The notes under the pieces were generated by a model. The model was not told where the DNA came from and searched no databases. It was given only the letters and a program-made list of their open reading frames with translations. Positions 49,888 to 59,009 of a stretch of DNA of 64,000 nt are shown here, in pieces (position 1 is the first letter of the stretch; each line of letters opens with the position of its first letter). Source of the stretch: Betaproteobacteria bacterium Ga0077532 (GTDB lineage Bacteria > Pseudomonadota > Gammaproteobacteria > Burkholderiales > Ga0077523); assembly GCA_001464895.1 (NCBI GenBank), contig LNEE01000012.1, forward strand, positions 52,032 to 116,031, given 5' to 3'. The translations under genes were made by a program, and so were the position numbers.

Positions 49888-51099
49888 ATGGCCCCATCCA
49901 GAGAAAAGCTGCTGTCCGGCATCACCGTCCTCGACTTCACCCGCGTGCTGGCGGGCCCGTATTGCACGAGACTGCTGGCGGACCAGGGCGCCGATGTCAT
50001 CAAGGTCGAACGCCCGATCGAGGGCGACGAGGTGCGCCACATCGTGCTGCAGCTCGATCCCGGGCGCACGGACCAGAGCAGCTATTTCATCCGGTTGAAC
50101 GCCGGCAAGCGCAGCATCGCCGTCGACCTCGCGCATCCCGACGCGCGCGCCGTGATCCTCGATCTCGTGCGTCGCGCGGATGTCCTCGTCGAGAACTTCT
50201 CGCCGGGCGTCATGGCGAAGTACGGGCTCGATCACGCCACGCTCGCACCGTTGCGCCCCGACCTCGTGTATTGCTCCATCTCGGGATTCGGCCAGACCGG
50301 TCCGCTCGCCGGCATGCAGGCGTACGCCCATCTCATCAATGCGATCTCGGGGATGATGGACCTCGAACGTGCGGGCGGCCCAGAGCCCCGGGCCGCATAC
50401 CTGCAGGCCGCCGACGTGCTCGCCGGCACCCATGCCTTCGGTGCGATCTGCGCGGCGCTCGTGCGGCACGGCCGGACCGGCAAGGGCGCGTGGCTGGATG
50501 TGTCGATGCTGGAGTGCCTGGTGGGCGCCGACGACATCAACTACGCGGCGCTGCTGAACGGTGGCGTCGTCGAGCGGCGCGCGCGCGTGGGCATGGTGGT
50601 GCACGAGATCGCCGGCCGACACATCGCGCTGCAGACGGCGGGCGCGGCGCACCTCTGGGGTCGCATCGTCGCGCTCGCCGGCCGCCCCGAACTCGCCACC
50701 GATCCGCGATTCGCCACAGCCCCCGCGCGGCGCGACCACTGGAACGAGTTGCTCCCGGTGCTTCGCGAATGGCTCGACGGCTACGCAAGCGTCGATGACG
50801 CCGTGCGCGCTTTGTCCGGTGCGCGGATCCCGACGGTGCCCATGTTGTCCCCCGAAGAGGTCGTGCTGCACCCGCAGATGGCCGTACGGGAGGCCTTCCC
50901 CGAGGTACCCCACGCGGCGCGCGGCAGCGTGCGCGTGACGGCCTCGCCGTTCCACGTCGACGGCCAGCCCGTGCATCCGGCCGGCGCGGCGCCGCGCGAG
51001 GTCGGCGAGCACACGCGCGAGATCCTCGCCGAGGTGGCTGGCTACGACAGCGCTCGCATCGACGACCTCGAAACGCGCGGCGTGGTCTCCCGGCACTGA
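49888..51099 (+). CDS. CaiB/BaiF CoA-transferase family protein
   Basis: A family III CoA-transferase of 403 residues. It shows the N-terminal signature ITVLDFTRVLAGPYCTRLLADQGADVIKVERP and the segment KGAWLDVSMLE with the conserved Asp204, the usual catalytic aspartate. It moves CoA between carboxylic acids without a covalent enzyme-glutamate typical of family I. It lies between a crotonase and a MarR regulator, which fits activation of an organic acid for degradation. The substrate is unknown. Confidence 0.9.
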   Translation: MAPSREKLLSGITVLDFTRVLAGPYCTRLLADQGADVIKVERPIEGDEVRHIVLQLDPGRTDQSSYFIRLNAGKRSIAVDLAHPDARAVILDLVRRADVLVENFSPGVMAKYGLDHATLAPLRPDLVYCSISGFGQTGPLAGMQAYAHLINAISGMMDLERAGGPEPRAAYLQAADVLAGTHAFGAICAALVRHGRTGKGAWLDVSMLECLVGADDINYAALLNGGVVERRARVGMVVHEIAGRHIALQTAGAAHLWGRIVALAGRPELATDPRFATAPARRDHWNELLPVLREWLDGYASVDDAVRALSGARIPTVPMLSPEEVVLHPQMAVREAFPEVPHAARGSVRVTASPFHVDGQPVHPAGAAPREVGEHTREILAEVAGYDSARIDDLETRGVVSRH

Positions 51100-51244
51100 C
51101 GACAGACGGAGGATTTCGTCGGCGCGGCGATCGTGCGACACTCGTCCGACAAGGCTGGAGTCACGCTCGAACGATGATGCACGCCACCAAGAACCCCATC
51201 CGCCCCTCCGGCGTGCATGCCGCTGCGGAGCCGCGGGGCACGCC

Positions 51245-51748
51245 GTGAAGATGCCGCGCCGCAATCTCGCCCTGCGGCTGCTGGAAGCCCGCGAGACCGT
51301 GATGCGCCGGTTCCGGCCACTCATCGCCGAGGAAGGTCTCACCGAACAGCAGTGGCGCATCCTGCGCGTGCTGGCCGAGCGCAGTCCCCAGGAACCCGGG
51401 CAGATCGCGGACGCCTGCAGCATCCTTCCGCCCAGCCTCACCGGCATCCTTGCGCGGATGGAGTCCGTGGATCTCGTCCGACGCGCGCAGTCGACATCCG
51501 ACCAGCGCCGGCAGTCGGTCGACCTCACGGCGCGGAGCCGCGAGATCATCGAACGCATGATCCCGCGCATCGAGGCCGAGTACCGCCGGCTCGACGTCGA
51601 CTGGGGTGCCGACACCGTCGATGCGCTCCACTCGATGCTCGACCGGGTCATGGCGCTGGAAGCCGGTCGCGTCGCCATGGGCGATGCCACTGCGCCTCCG
51701 GCCGGAGCGCAGCGTGCCGTCGGGCGCCGGCGTCGGGGCGGGCCGTGA
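51245..51748 (+). CDS. MarR-family regulator, HpaR-like
   Basis: A 167-residue winged-helix protein. The N-terminus RRNLALRLLEARETVMRRFRP and the DNA-binding part EGLTEQQWRILRVLAE, then CSILPPSLTGILARMESVDLVRR, resemble HpaR, the repressor of homoprotocatechuate degradation genes. No hpa genes are visible in the window, so the target is probably the adjacent catabolic genes. The C-terminal 30 residues are basic and low in complexity. The start is GTG 51245, or ATG 51251 two codons in. Confidence 0.88.
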   Translation: MKMPRRNLALRLLEARETVMRRFRPLIAEEGLTEQQWRILRVLAERSPQEPGQIADACSILPPSLTGILARMESVDLVRRAQSTSDQRRQSVDLTARSREIIERMIPRIEAEYRRLDVDWGADTVDALHSMLDRVMALEAGRVAMGDATAPPAGAQRAVGRRRRGGP

Positions 51749-51812
51749 AGCTGTCGAGCGGTCGCGCTGAGCGATCGCCCCGTCCACGACATCCGATCCC
51801 GGAGGCAACTCG

Positions 51813-53534
51813 ATGAAGGCCGGTATCACGTTGCTGCGTTTCTTCCTGCGGCTCTATCGCGGCTTCACCGGGTTTCTCGCGCGCCGGCTGCGCCGCAACT
51901 TCTACGTCTATCTCGCGCTGATCTTCTCCGCCCTAGCTGCCCTCGACGCCTTCGTGTTCGGGAACATCGTCGACATGCGCCAGCGCGCCTACGACCTCGT
52001 GATCCGCAGCCGCTTCATCGAGCCGGCGCCCGATCCGCAGATCGTGATCGTCGACATCAACGAGGCCAGCCTCTCGAAGATGGCGAAGGACTACGGCCGG
52101 TGGCCCTGGCCCCGGCAGGTGCTGGGCGAATTCATCGAGCAGATCAACGCGCAGAAGCCCGCCGCCATCGTCTTCGACATCCTCTTCAGCGACCCCGATG
52201 TCTTCAACCCGGGGAGCGACGAGTACTTCGACGCCGCCATCGCCGCGTCGAACAACACTTTCTTCCCCATCCTCCGCCTCCACGAGTCCGGCGACGCCGC
52301 GAGCAGCGTGCGCATAGGCATGCTCCCGGGCGTCAGCCCCATGCCCGATGCGAGCCCTGATCCCGCGCGGACGGCGGCGCTCGTCGTGCCGCATCTCGCG
52401 TCGGCGCTGAAGAGCGGACGGCTCGGCACGTTCAACATCGAACTCGATGCCGACGGCACGGCGCGCGCCTACCTGCTCTACATGGACATCGGCGGCTGGC
52501 GCTTGCCGTCACTGCCCACGCGCATCGGCGAGGTGCTCGGCTGGAAGCCCCCCGTCGCGCAGGATCAACTCATCAACTGGCGCGGCAAGCCCTTCAGCTA
52601 TCACTACGTCGACTTCAGCGACGTCTACTTCGATCTGCTGTCGTCCGAGAAGAAGCGGCCGCAGGACGAGTTCACCGGGAAGATCGTGGTGGTGGGCTCG
52701 TCGGCGGCGGGGCTCTTCGACATCAAGCCCACGCCGATGGACAAGCACTTTCCCGGCGTCGAAATCCTGGCGACCGCCATCGACAACGTGAAGCACAACG
52801 ACTTCATCCGCATCCCGGAGAGCCATTTCCCGGCGCTCCTCGCGACGCTCGCGATCCTGTGGGCCACGGCATTCGGCTTCTACCGCGACGTCGAGGCCGA
52901 CCGCTTCGCACGCATCTACGGCGTGTCGCAGGTTGCGCTGCTCGTGATCTCCTACCTCACCATCAACCTCACGAACTTCTACTTCAACCTCGCCGGGCCG
53001 GTGTTCGTGGGCTTCCTGTACTTCTCGGTCGCGAAGGTCTATGCGATGGCCACCGCGACGGCGCTCGAACGCAACCTCGTCGCCGAGAGCCTGCGGGGGC
53101 AGGGCGGCCACGTGGGCGTGGTTGCGGTGTTCCACGCGACCGGGCCGGACGAGACCGCCCTCGCGATCTTCCTGCGTCGCATGGCGAAGGACATCGCCCG
53201 CATCAGCCAGCGCGAGCGGGAGGTCGAAGTCATCAAGGGGCGGCAGCGAGGCATCTGGCGCCTTCTCGAATCGACGCTCGTGGTGACGTGGCTGTACCGC
53301 CACGACGACGCCGACGAGACGGCGCAGGTCGAGGGTGACGTGAAGGCGCTGCTCGCAGCCATTCCCGACCTGGTGAACCAGCACACGATCTCCGGTGAGA
53401 CGATCTCGGCGCAGGCGGTGCACAGCCGCAGGCTCGATTCCGCCGACGGCGCCGACAGCTCGGCGGAGTGGCGCGTGCTGCTGACGGAGGCGATGGCAAA
53501 GGCCCAGGAACCGCACGCGCCGCCACCGGCCTGA
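51813..53534 (+). CDS. CHASE2-domain membrane sensor with unrecognised cytoplasmic output
   Basis: A 573-residue protein. One membrane helix (about residues 31-50) leads to a large periplasmic CHASE2 domain (about 52-335). The domain carries the typical PAPDPQIVIVDINEASL, GRWPWPR and FTGKIVVVGSSAAGLFD motifs. Three membrane helices follow (about 339-357, 370-390 and 392-410), then a cytoplasmic part of about 160 residues. CHASE2 proteins normally end in a cyclase, GGDEF/EAL or kinase domain. None of these signatures is visible here (no GGDEF, no cyclase metal Asp pair, no kinase loop). It starts 64 bp after the MarR gene and precedes the ThDP operon. The ligand is unknown. Confidence 0.85.
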   Translation: MKAGITLLRFFLRLYRGFTGFLARRLRRNFYVYLALIFSALAALDAFVFGNIVDMRQRAYDLVIRSRFIEPAPDPQIVIVDINEASLSKMAKDYGRWPWPRQVLGEFIEQINAQKPAAIVFDILFSDPDVFNPGSDEYFDAAIAASNNTFFPILRLHESGDAASSVRIGMLPGVSPMPDASPDPARTAALVVPHLASALKSGRLGTFNIELDADGTARAYLLYMDIGGWRLPSLPTRIGEVLGWKPPVAQDQLINWRGKPFSYHYVDFSDVYFDLLSSEKKRPQDEFTGKIVVVGSSAAGLFDIKPTPMDKHFPGVEILATAIDNVKHNDFIRIPESHFPALLATLAILWATAFGFYRDVEADRFARIYGVSQVALLVISYLTINLTNFYFNLAGPVFVGFLYFSVAKVYAMATATALERNLVAESLRGQGGHVGVVAVFHATGPDETALAIFLRRMAKDIARISQREREVEVIKGRQRGIWRLLESTLVVTWLYRHDDADETAQVEGDVKALLAAIPDLVNQHTISGETISAQAVHSRRLDSADGADSSAEWRVLLTEAMAKAQEPHAPPPA

Positions 53535-53634
53535 TGCCGTCGCGCGCGGCGCGGGACCACCCATTGAGGGCGCAGGCGCACGGTGCCCTGTGCTACTTTC
53601 GGGCCCCGACCGACACCGCGGCAGAGGATCTCCC

Positions 53635-55173
53635 ATGAATGGCGCCGAAAGCCTCGTACGTACGCTGCTCGCGAGCGGCATCGACACCTGCTTCGCCAAT
53701 CCCGGCACCTCCGAGATGCACTTCGTGGCCGCGCTCGACAAGGTTGCCGGTATGCGCTGCGTGCTCGGGCTCGCGGAGACGGTGGTCACCGGTTTTGCGG
53801 ACGGCTATGCGCGCATGACCGGCAGGCCCGCCGCGACGCTGCTGCACTGCGGTCCCGGCTTCGCCAACGGCATCGCCAACGTGCACAACGCCCGCCGGGC
53901 CAATGCCCCGATGCTCAACATCGTGGGCGATCACGCGACCTACCACCGCCAGTACGACACGCCGCTCACGTCCGATGCCGAGGGACTCGCGCGAGCGGTG
54001 TCGCACTGGGTGCGCACCACCGATTCCTCGGCGCGGGTCGGCGCCGACGGCGCGGCGGCTGCGCAGGCGGCGCTGTCCCCACCCGGTCAGATCGCCACTC
54101 TCATCCTCCCTGCTGACACGGCATGGAGCGACGGCGGTGTGGTCGGCGAACGACTGTCGGTGCCCGCGCGTACCGCGGTCGCGCCCGACACGTTGCGGTC
54201 GATCGCGCAGGTGCTTCGAAGCGGCGAGCGTACGCTGATGGTTCTGTCGGGCCCGGCGTTGCTCGAAGCGGGGATCACCGCGGCCCATCGCATCGCGCAG
54301 CTGACCGGGACGCACCTGCGCGCACCTACGCAGCTCCCGCGCATCGTCCGCGGCCGTGGTCGCCCGGCGGTCGATCGCATTCCGTACGCGGTCGATCGCG
54401 CGTTGAAGCTGTTCTCCGATTTCCGGCACGTGATCCTCGTGGGCGCGAAGACGCCGGCCTCGTTCTTCGCGTATCCGGGCAAGCCGAGTCTGCTCGCGGC
54501 GCCCGACGCGATCACGCACGTCCTGGCCCGCCCGGAGCAGGACGTCGTCGGCGCGCTCGAATGGCTGGCCGACGAACTCGGCGCGCCCCGCGACACGCCG
54601 ATCCCGATCCAGCAGGCGCCACAGCTCGTGCGCGGCGCCTTCGATCCCGTGGCGTTCGCCAGCACGCTGGGCGCGCTTCTTCCGGAGAACTGCATCGTCG
54701 CCGAGGACGCCGTGACCTCCGGCCGCGAGTTGCTGTCCCCGACCTTCGGCGCAGCACCGCACGACTGGCTGCAGATCACCGGCGGCGCCATCGGACACGG
54801 CTTCCCGTGTGCGACAGGGGCGGCGATCGCGTGCCCGGATCGGAAGGTCGTGTGTCTTCAGGCCGACGGTGCCGGCATGTACACGGTGCAATCGCTTTGG
54901 ACGCAGGCGCGCGAGAAGCTCGACGTGATCAATGTCGTCTTCGCGAACCGCGTCTACAAGATCCTCCACGGCGAACTCCTCAACGTGGGCGCGCAACCCG
55001 GTCCCGCGTCGAACGAACTCTTCGATCTGGCGCGGCCCGAGATCGACTGGGTCGCGCTGGCCGGGAGCCTCGGTGTCGAGGCGCGTCGCGTCGAGAATCT
55101 GGAAGGATTCGCCGACGTGTTCAAGGCGGCGGCCGCCCGGCGCGGCCCGTTCCTGATCGAGTTCCGCATCTAG
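53635..55173 (+). CDS. Thiamine diphosphate-dependent enzyme, acetolactate synthase/benzoylformate decarboxylase-like
   Basis: A three-domain ThDP enzyme of 512 residues. The N-terminal PYR domain has the cofactor-activating glutamate in GLAETVVTGFADGYARM. The C-terminal PP domain carries the diphosphate and Mg motif around QADGAGMYTVQSLW, ending at VFANRVYKILHGEL. Close homologues are annotated as acetolactate synthase large subunit without proof. There is no FAD-binding central motif and no small subunit gene, so a 2-oxo acid decarboxylase or lyase is more likely. It heads a run with a TcuA-like flavoprotein, an aldehyde dehydrogenase and a beta-hydroxyacid dehydrogenase. The start at 53635 has GAGG upstream. 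Confidence 0.88.
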   Translation: MNGAESLVRTLLASGIDTCFANPGTSEMHFVAALDKVAGMRCVLGLAETVVTGFADGYARMTGRPAATLLHCGPGFANGIANVHNARRANAPMLNIVGDHATYHRQYDTPLTSDAEGLARAVSHWVRTTDSSARVGADGAAAAQAALSPPGQIATLILPADTAWSDGGVVGERLSVPARTAVAPDTLRSIAQVLRSGERTLMVLSGPALLEAGITAAHRIAQLTGTHLRAPTQLPRIVRGRGRPAVDRIPYAVDRALKLFSDFRHVILVGAKTPASFFAYPGKPSLLAAPDAITHVLARPEQDVVGALEWLADELGAPRDTPIPIQQAPQLVRGAFDPVAFASTLGALLPENCIVAEDAVTSGRELLSPTFGAAPHDWLQITGGAIGHGFPCATGAAIACPDRKVVCLQADGAGMYTVQSLWTQAREKLDVINVVFANRVYKILHGELLNVGAQPGPASNELFDLARPEIDWVALAGSLGVEARRVENLEGFADVFKAAAARRGPFLIEFRI

Positions 55174-55193
55174 CGCGCGACCGGAGAGAGCCA

Positions 55194-56672
55194 GTGCACG
55201 ACTACGACGTGATCGTGGTGGGGGGAGGCAACGCGGCGCTCTGCGCAGCGCTGTCCGCGAGGGAGCATTGCGAGCGCGTGCTGGTACTGGAGCGCGCCCC
55301 GGAGGACGAGTCCGGAGGCAACTCGAGATTCACCGCCGGCGCCATGCGAGTCGCCTACCGCGGCGTTGACGATCTCCGCCGGTTGATGCCCGATCTGACC
55401 GACGACGAGATTGCGCGGACGGATTTCGGGACGTACACCGAGGACCAGTTCCTCGACGACATCGCGCGCGTCACTCAGTACCGCTGCGACCCCGATCTCA
55501 CCGAAGTCCTGGTCAAGCGCAGCCTCGACACACTCCAGTGGATGCGCTCGAAGGGCGTCCGCTTCGTGCCGATCTTCGGCCGCCAGGCCTTCAAGGTCGA
55601 CGGGAAGTTCAAATTCTGGGGGGGACTCACGGTCGAGGCGTGGGGCGGCGGGCCGGGTCTCGTCGACGCGCTCACGCAGGCGGCACGCCATGCCGGCATC
55701 GACATCTGGTATTCGTCGCCCGCGCTCGCGTTGCTGCACGGCGACGATGGTGTGCAGGGCGTGCGGGTGAAGCGTGAAGGGCGGACGACCGAAGTGCGCG
55801 CCAGGAGCGTCGTCCTCGCTGGCGGTGGCTTCCAGGCGAACCCGGAATGGCGTGCGCGTTACCTCGGCCCCGGGTGGGAACTGGCGAAGGTGCGCGGCAC
55901 GCGGTTCAACACCGGCGACGTCATCCGCATGGCGCTCGACATCGGTGCCTCGCCTGCCGGCAACTGGTCCGGCTGTCACGCCGTGGGCTGGGAACGCAAC
56001 GCGCCCGAGTTCGGTGATCTCGCCGTGGGCGACGCCTTCCAGAAGCACTCGTATCCGTTCGGGATCATGTTGAATGCCGACGGCCGCCGCTTCGTCGACG
56101 AAGGCGCCGACTTCCGCAACTACACGTACGCGAAGTACGGCCGCGTCATCCTCGCGCAGCCGGGTCAGTTCGCGTGGCAGGTGTTCGATCGCAAGGTGGT
56201 GCACCTGCTGCGCGACGAGTACCGCATCCGGCAGGTGACGAAGGTCACCGCCGATTCGCTCGAGGCACTCGTCGCGAAGCTCGACGACGTGAACGGTGCG
56301 GCGGCGCTCGACGAGATCCAGCGCTACAACGCAGCGGTGAAGCGCGACGTGCCGTTCGACCCGAACGTGAAGGACGGCCGTGGCACCACCGGTCTCGCCG
56401 TGAACAAGTCGAACTGGGCCAACACCATCGATGAGCCGCCGTTCGAGGCCTACGCTGTCACCTGCGGCATCACGTTCACGTTCGGCGGCTTGCGCATCGA
56501 CACCGGCGCACGCGTTCTGTCGACCGACGGGCCGCCGATTCCCGGGTTGTACGCGGCGGGTGAACTCGTCGGCGGCATCTTCTACTTCAACTATCCCGGC
56601 GGCAGCGGACTCACGAATGGCGCCGTCTTCGGACGCATCGCCGGCGCGGCGGCGGGTCGGGCCGCGGCATGA
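55194..56672 (+). CDS. TcuA-like FAD-dependent dehydrogenase (tricarballylate dehydrogenase family)
   Basis: A 492-residue flavoprotein with an N-terminal dinucleotide fold (VIVVGGGNAALCAALSA). Fumarate-reductase/succinate-dehydrogenase-type features include GGNSRFTAGAMRVAY near residue 40 and ARSVVLAGGGFQANPEW. The C-terminal CGITFTFGGLRIDTGARVL, then YAAGELVGGIFYFNYPGGSGLTNGAVFGR, closely follows TcuA, which oxidises tricarballylate to cis-aconitate. The start is GTG at 55194, 20 bp after the ThDP gene, with GGAGAG upstream. No TcuB electron-transfer partner or TcuC transporter is adjacent, so substrate and electron acceptor are uncertain. The stop overlaps the aldehyde dehydrogenase start. 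Confidence 0.88.
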   Translation: MHDYDVIVVGGGNAALCAALSAREHCERVLVLERAPEDESGGNSRFTAGAMRVAYRGVDDLRRLMPDLTDDEIARTDFGTYTEDQFLDDIARVTQYRCDPDLTEVLVKRSLDTLQWMRSKGVRFVPIFGRQAFKVDGKFKFWGGLTVEAWGGGPGLVDALTQAARHAGIDIWYSSPALALLHGDDGVQGVRVKREGRTTEVRARSVVLAGGGFQANPEWRARYLGPGWELAKVRGTRFNTGDVIRMALDIGASPAGNWSGCHAVGWERNAPEFGDLAVGDAFQKHSYPFGIMLNADGRRFVDEGADFRNYTYAKYGRVILAQPGQFAWQVFDRKVVHLLRDEYRIRQVTKVTADSLEALVAKLDDVNGAAALDEIQRYNAAVKRDVPFDPNVKDGRGTTGLAVNKSNWANTIDEPPFEAYAVTCGITFTFGGLRIDTGARVLSTDGPPIPGLYAAGELVGGIFYFNYPGGSGLTNGAVFGRIAGAAAGRAAA

Positions 56673-58102
56673 AGCCGATGCTGATCGGCGGCGAGTGGCG
56701 CACCGACGCCGACGACGTGATCGTCTCCGTCAACCCGGCCAACGGACGGACGAATCACGAGGTGGCCGCCGCGGGTGTGCGTCATGTCGGCGCCGCGGTG
56801 GAGGCAGCCGCGGCGGCAGCCGGCGCGTGGCGCGACATGCTGCCGCACAAGCGCGCGCGAGTACTCGCGAAGATCGCGGACGGCATCGAGGCGCGCAGCG
56901 AACAGTTCGCGTGCCTGCAGATGATCGAGAACGGCAAGGTGCTCGCCGAGTGCCGCACCCAGGCGGCGTCGGCGGCAGCGACGTTCCGCTACTACGCTGC
57001 GGTGTGCGAGACCCTCGGTGACGACGTGAACCCCGCGAGGGGACCGTACCTCTCGATGACGATCCATGAGCCCTACGGCGTCGTCGCCGCGATCACGCCG
57101 TGGAACTCGCCACTCACGATGGAGGCGCAGAAGGTCGCTCCCGCGCTCGCCGCCGGCAATGCGGTGATCCTGAAGCCCTCGGAGGTCACCCCGTCGGGCG
57201 CGATCGCCCTCGGCGAGGTGGCGCTCGAAGCGGGACTTCCGCCGGGCCTGCTCAACATCCTGCCCGGTACTGGCGCCGTGGCGGGCGATGCGCTCGTGCG
57301 ACATCCCGGCGTGAAGTGCGTGTCGTTCACGGGCGGCACCGGCAGTGGCCGGCGCATCGCCGCCATCGCGGCGGAGAAGCTGATGCCGGTCGCGCTCGAA
57401 CTCGGCGGCAAGTCGCCGCACATCGTGTTCGCCGATGCCGATATCGACGCGGCCGTCGCGTCGGTGGCGGATGGCATCTTCGAGGGCACCGGGCAGTCGT
57501 GCGTCGCAGGCTCGCGTTTGTTCGTCGAACGACGCATTCACGACCGTGTGCTCGCGCTCGTGGCGGAGCGCGCGCGTCGCCTTCGACTCGATCTGCCCGA
57601 TGCGCCCGGCGCGCAGGTGGGACCCCTTGCCACGTTCGCCCACCGTGAGCGGGTCGAGCAGTTCATCGCGACGGCGCGGGGCGAGGGAGGACGGATCGTC
57701 GCCGGTGGCGGTCGGCCCGGCGATGCGCATCTCGCTGCCGGGGCCTTCTGCCTGCCCACGGTCGTTGCGGGCCTGACGAACGCCGCCGCGGTCTGCCAGC
57801 AGGAGATCTTCGGGCCGGTGCTGTGCGTCCTCCCGTTCGACGACGAGGACGATCTCGTGCGGCAGGCGAACGATTCCGTCTATGGCCTGGCCGCGGGTCT
57901 TTGGACCGCCGACTTCCGACGGGCGTGGCGCGTGGCGCGACGGCTGGAAGCCGGCACGGTCTGGATCAACACGTACAAGCAACTCTCCATCGCGGCGCCC
58001 TTTGGTGGCTACAAGGACAGCGGGCTCGGACGCGAGAAGGGCATCGGCGGCCTGCGGTTGTATCAGCAGGCGAAGAGCCTCTATTTCGGGCTGGGCGGGT
58101 GA
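56669..58102 (+). CDS. NAD(P)-dependent aldehyde dehydrogenase
   Basis: An ALDH-superfamily enzyme of 477 residues. The catalytic cysteine is Cys278 in EGTGQSCVAGSR and the general-base glutamate is Glu244 in ALELGGKSPH. The sequence AAITPWNSPLTMEAQKVAPALAAGN and the C-terminal PFGGYKDSGLGREKG are standard. It is coupled to the TcuA-like gene by an ATGA overlap and probably oxidises an aldehyde made by the ThDP enzyme. That is inference from context. Confidence 0.93.
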   Translation: MKPMLIGGEWRTDADDVIVSVNPANGRTNHEVAAAGVRHVGAAVEAAAAAAGAWRDMLPHKRARVLAKIADGIEARSEQFACLQMIENGKVLAECRTQAASAAATFRYYAAVCETLGDDVNPARGPYLSMTIHEPYGVVAAITPWNSPLTMEAQKVAPALAAGNAVILKPSEVTPSGAIALGEVALEAGLPPGLLNILPGTGAVAGDALVRHPGVKCVSFTGGTGSGRRIAAIAAEKLMPVALELGGKSPHIVFADADIDAAVASVADGIFEGTGQSCVAGSRLFVERRIHDRVLALVAERARRLRLDLPDAPGAQVGPLATFAHRERVEQFIATARGEGGRIVAGGGRPGDAHLAAGAFCLPTVVAGLTNAAAVCQQEIFGPVLCVLPFDDEDDLVRQANDSVYGLAAGLWTADFRRAWRVARRLEAGTVWINTYKQLSIAAPFGGYKDSGLGREKGIGGLRLYQQAKSLYFGLGG

Positions 58103-58127
58103 GCTTCATCCTGCAGGGAGACATCGC

Positions 58128-59009
58128 ATGAACAAGCCTGTGATCGGTTTCGTCGGCCTCGGCGTGATGGGCGAGCCCATGTGCAGGAACGTCCGGGTGC
58201 GCGGCGGCTATCGCGTCATCGCGACCGACCTCGACGCGGCACCGATCGCGCGCCTCGGCGTGCACGGCGTCGAGGCAGGGTCGGATGTCGGCGCCGTCGT
58301 GCGCAGCAGTGACATCGTGTTCGCATCGCTGCCGTCCGGTCGCGTTCTCGAGGCACTCCTGCGCGCCAACGATGGTGTGCTCGACAACCTCCGCGCGGGG
58401 CAGGTGTTCATCGATCTCGGGACGTCACCGGTCGCCCTCACGCGGCAGCTTGCCGAGGCGGTGGCGGCGCGCGGCGCGCGGTACCTCGATGCACCGGTTG
58501 CCCGGACCCGGCAGGCGGCGGAAGAGGGCACGCTCTCGGTGATGGTGGGCGGCGATGTCGACACCTTCCGCGAGGTCGAAGCCGTCATCGCGTGCTTCGC
58601 GTCCGACATCACCCACTGCGGCAGCGTCGGCAACGGGCAGGTCACGAAGATCCTCAACAACATGGTCCTCTTCGAGACGGTGGCGGCGCTGTCCGAGGCC
58701 AGCGCGATCGCGCGGCGCGCGGGGCTCGATCCGGCACTGCTGTTCGACACGCTCACGAAGGGCTCCGCCGACAGCTTCGCCCTGCGCAACCACGGGCTGA
58801 AGGCGATCATCCCCCAGCGGTTCCCGGAGCGGAGCTTCTCCGTCGAGTACGCGAAGAAGGATCTCGCGTATGCGCTCGAACTGGCCGCGGACTTCGGTGT
58901 GGACGTCGACGGTGCGAGACGCGTCGACCGCCTCTTCGACCGCGCGATCGAGCAGGGCATGGGCGACCAGTACCATCCGGTGATCAGCAAGGTGATCGAT
59001 GGGCGCTAA
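58128..59009 (+). CDS. NAD(P)-dependent beta-hydroxyacid dehydrogenase (3-hydroxyisobutyrate dehydrogenase family)
   Basis: A 293-residue two-domain enzyme. The N-terminal Rossmann motif is IGFVGLGVMGEPMCRNV. The substrate segment is DAPVARTRQAAEEGTLSVMVGG, and the catalytic lysine Lys174 is in GNGQVTKILNNMV. It could act on 3-hydroxyisobutyrate, tartronate semialdehyde or a related 3-hydroxyacid. It lies 25 bp after the aldehyde dehydrogenase and overlaps the next gene by 11 bp, so it is part of the same operon. Confidence 0.92.
   Translation: MNKPVIGFVGLGVMGEPMCRNVRVRGGYRVIATDLDAAPIARLGVHGVEAGSDVGAVVRSSDIVFASLPSGRVLEALLRANDGVLDNLRAGQVFIDLGTSPVALTRQLAEAVAARGARYLDAPVARTRQAAEEGTLSVMVGGDVDTFREVEAVIACFASDITHCGSVGNGQVTKILNNMVLFETVAALSEASAIARRAGLDPALLFDTLTKGSADSFALRNHGLKAIIPQRFPERSFSVEYAKKDLAYALELAADFGVDVDGARRVDRLFDRAIEQGMGDQYHPVISKVIDGR

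Noticed and set aside
53590..53634. Upstream in-frame start of the ThDP enzyme
   Set aside because: The extra 15 residues are not family-like and GAGG is properly placed for the ATG at 53635.
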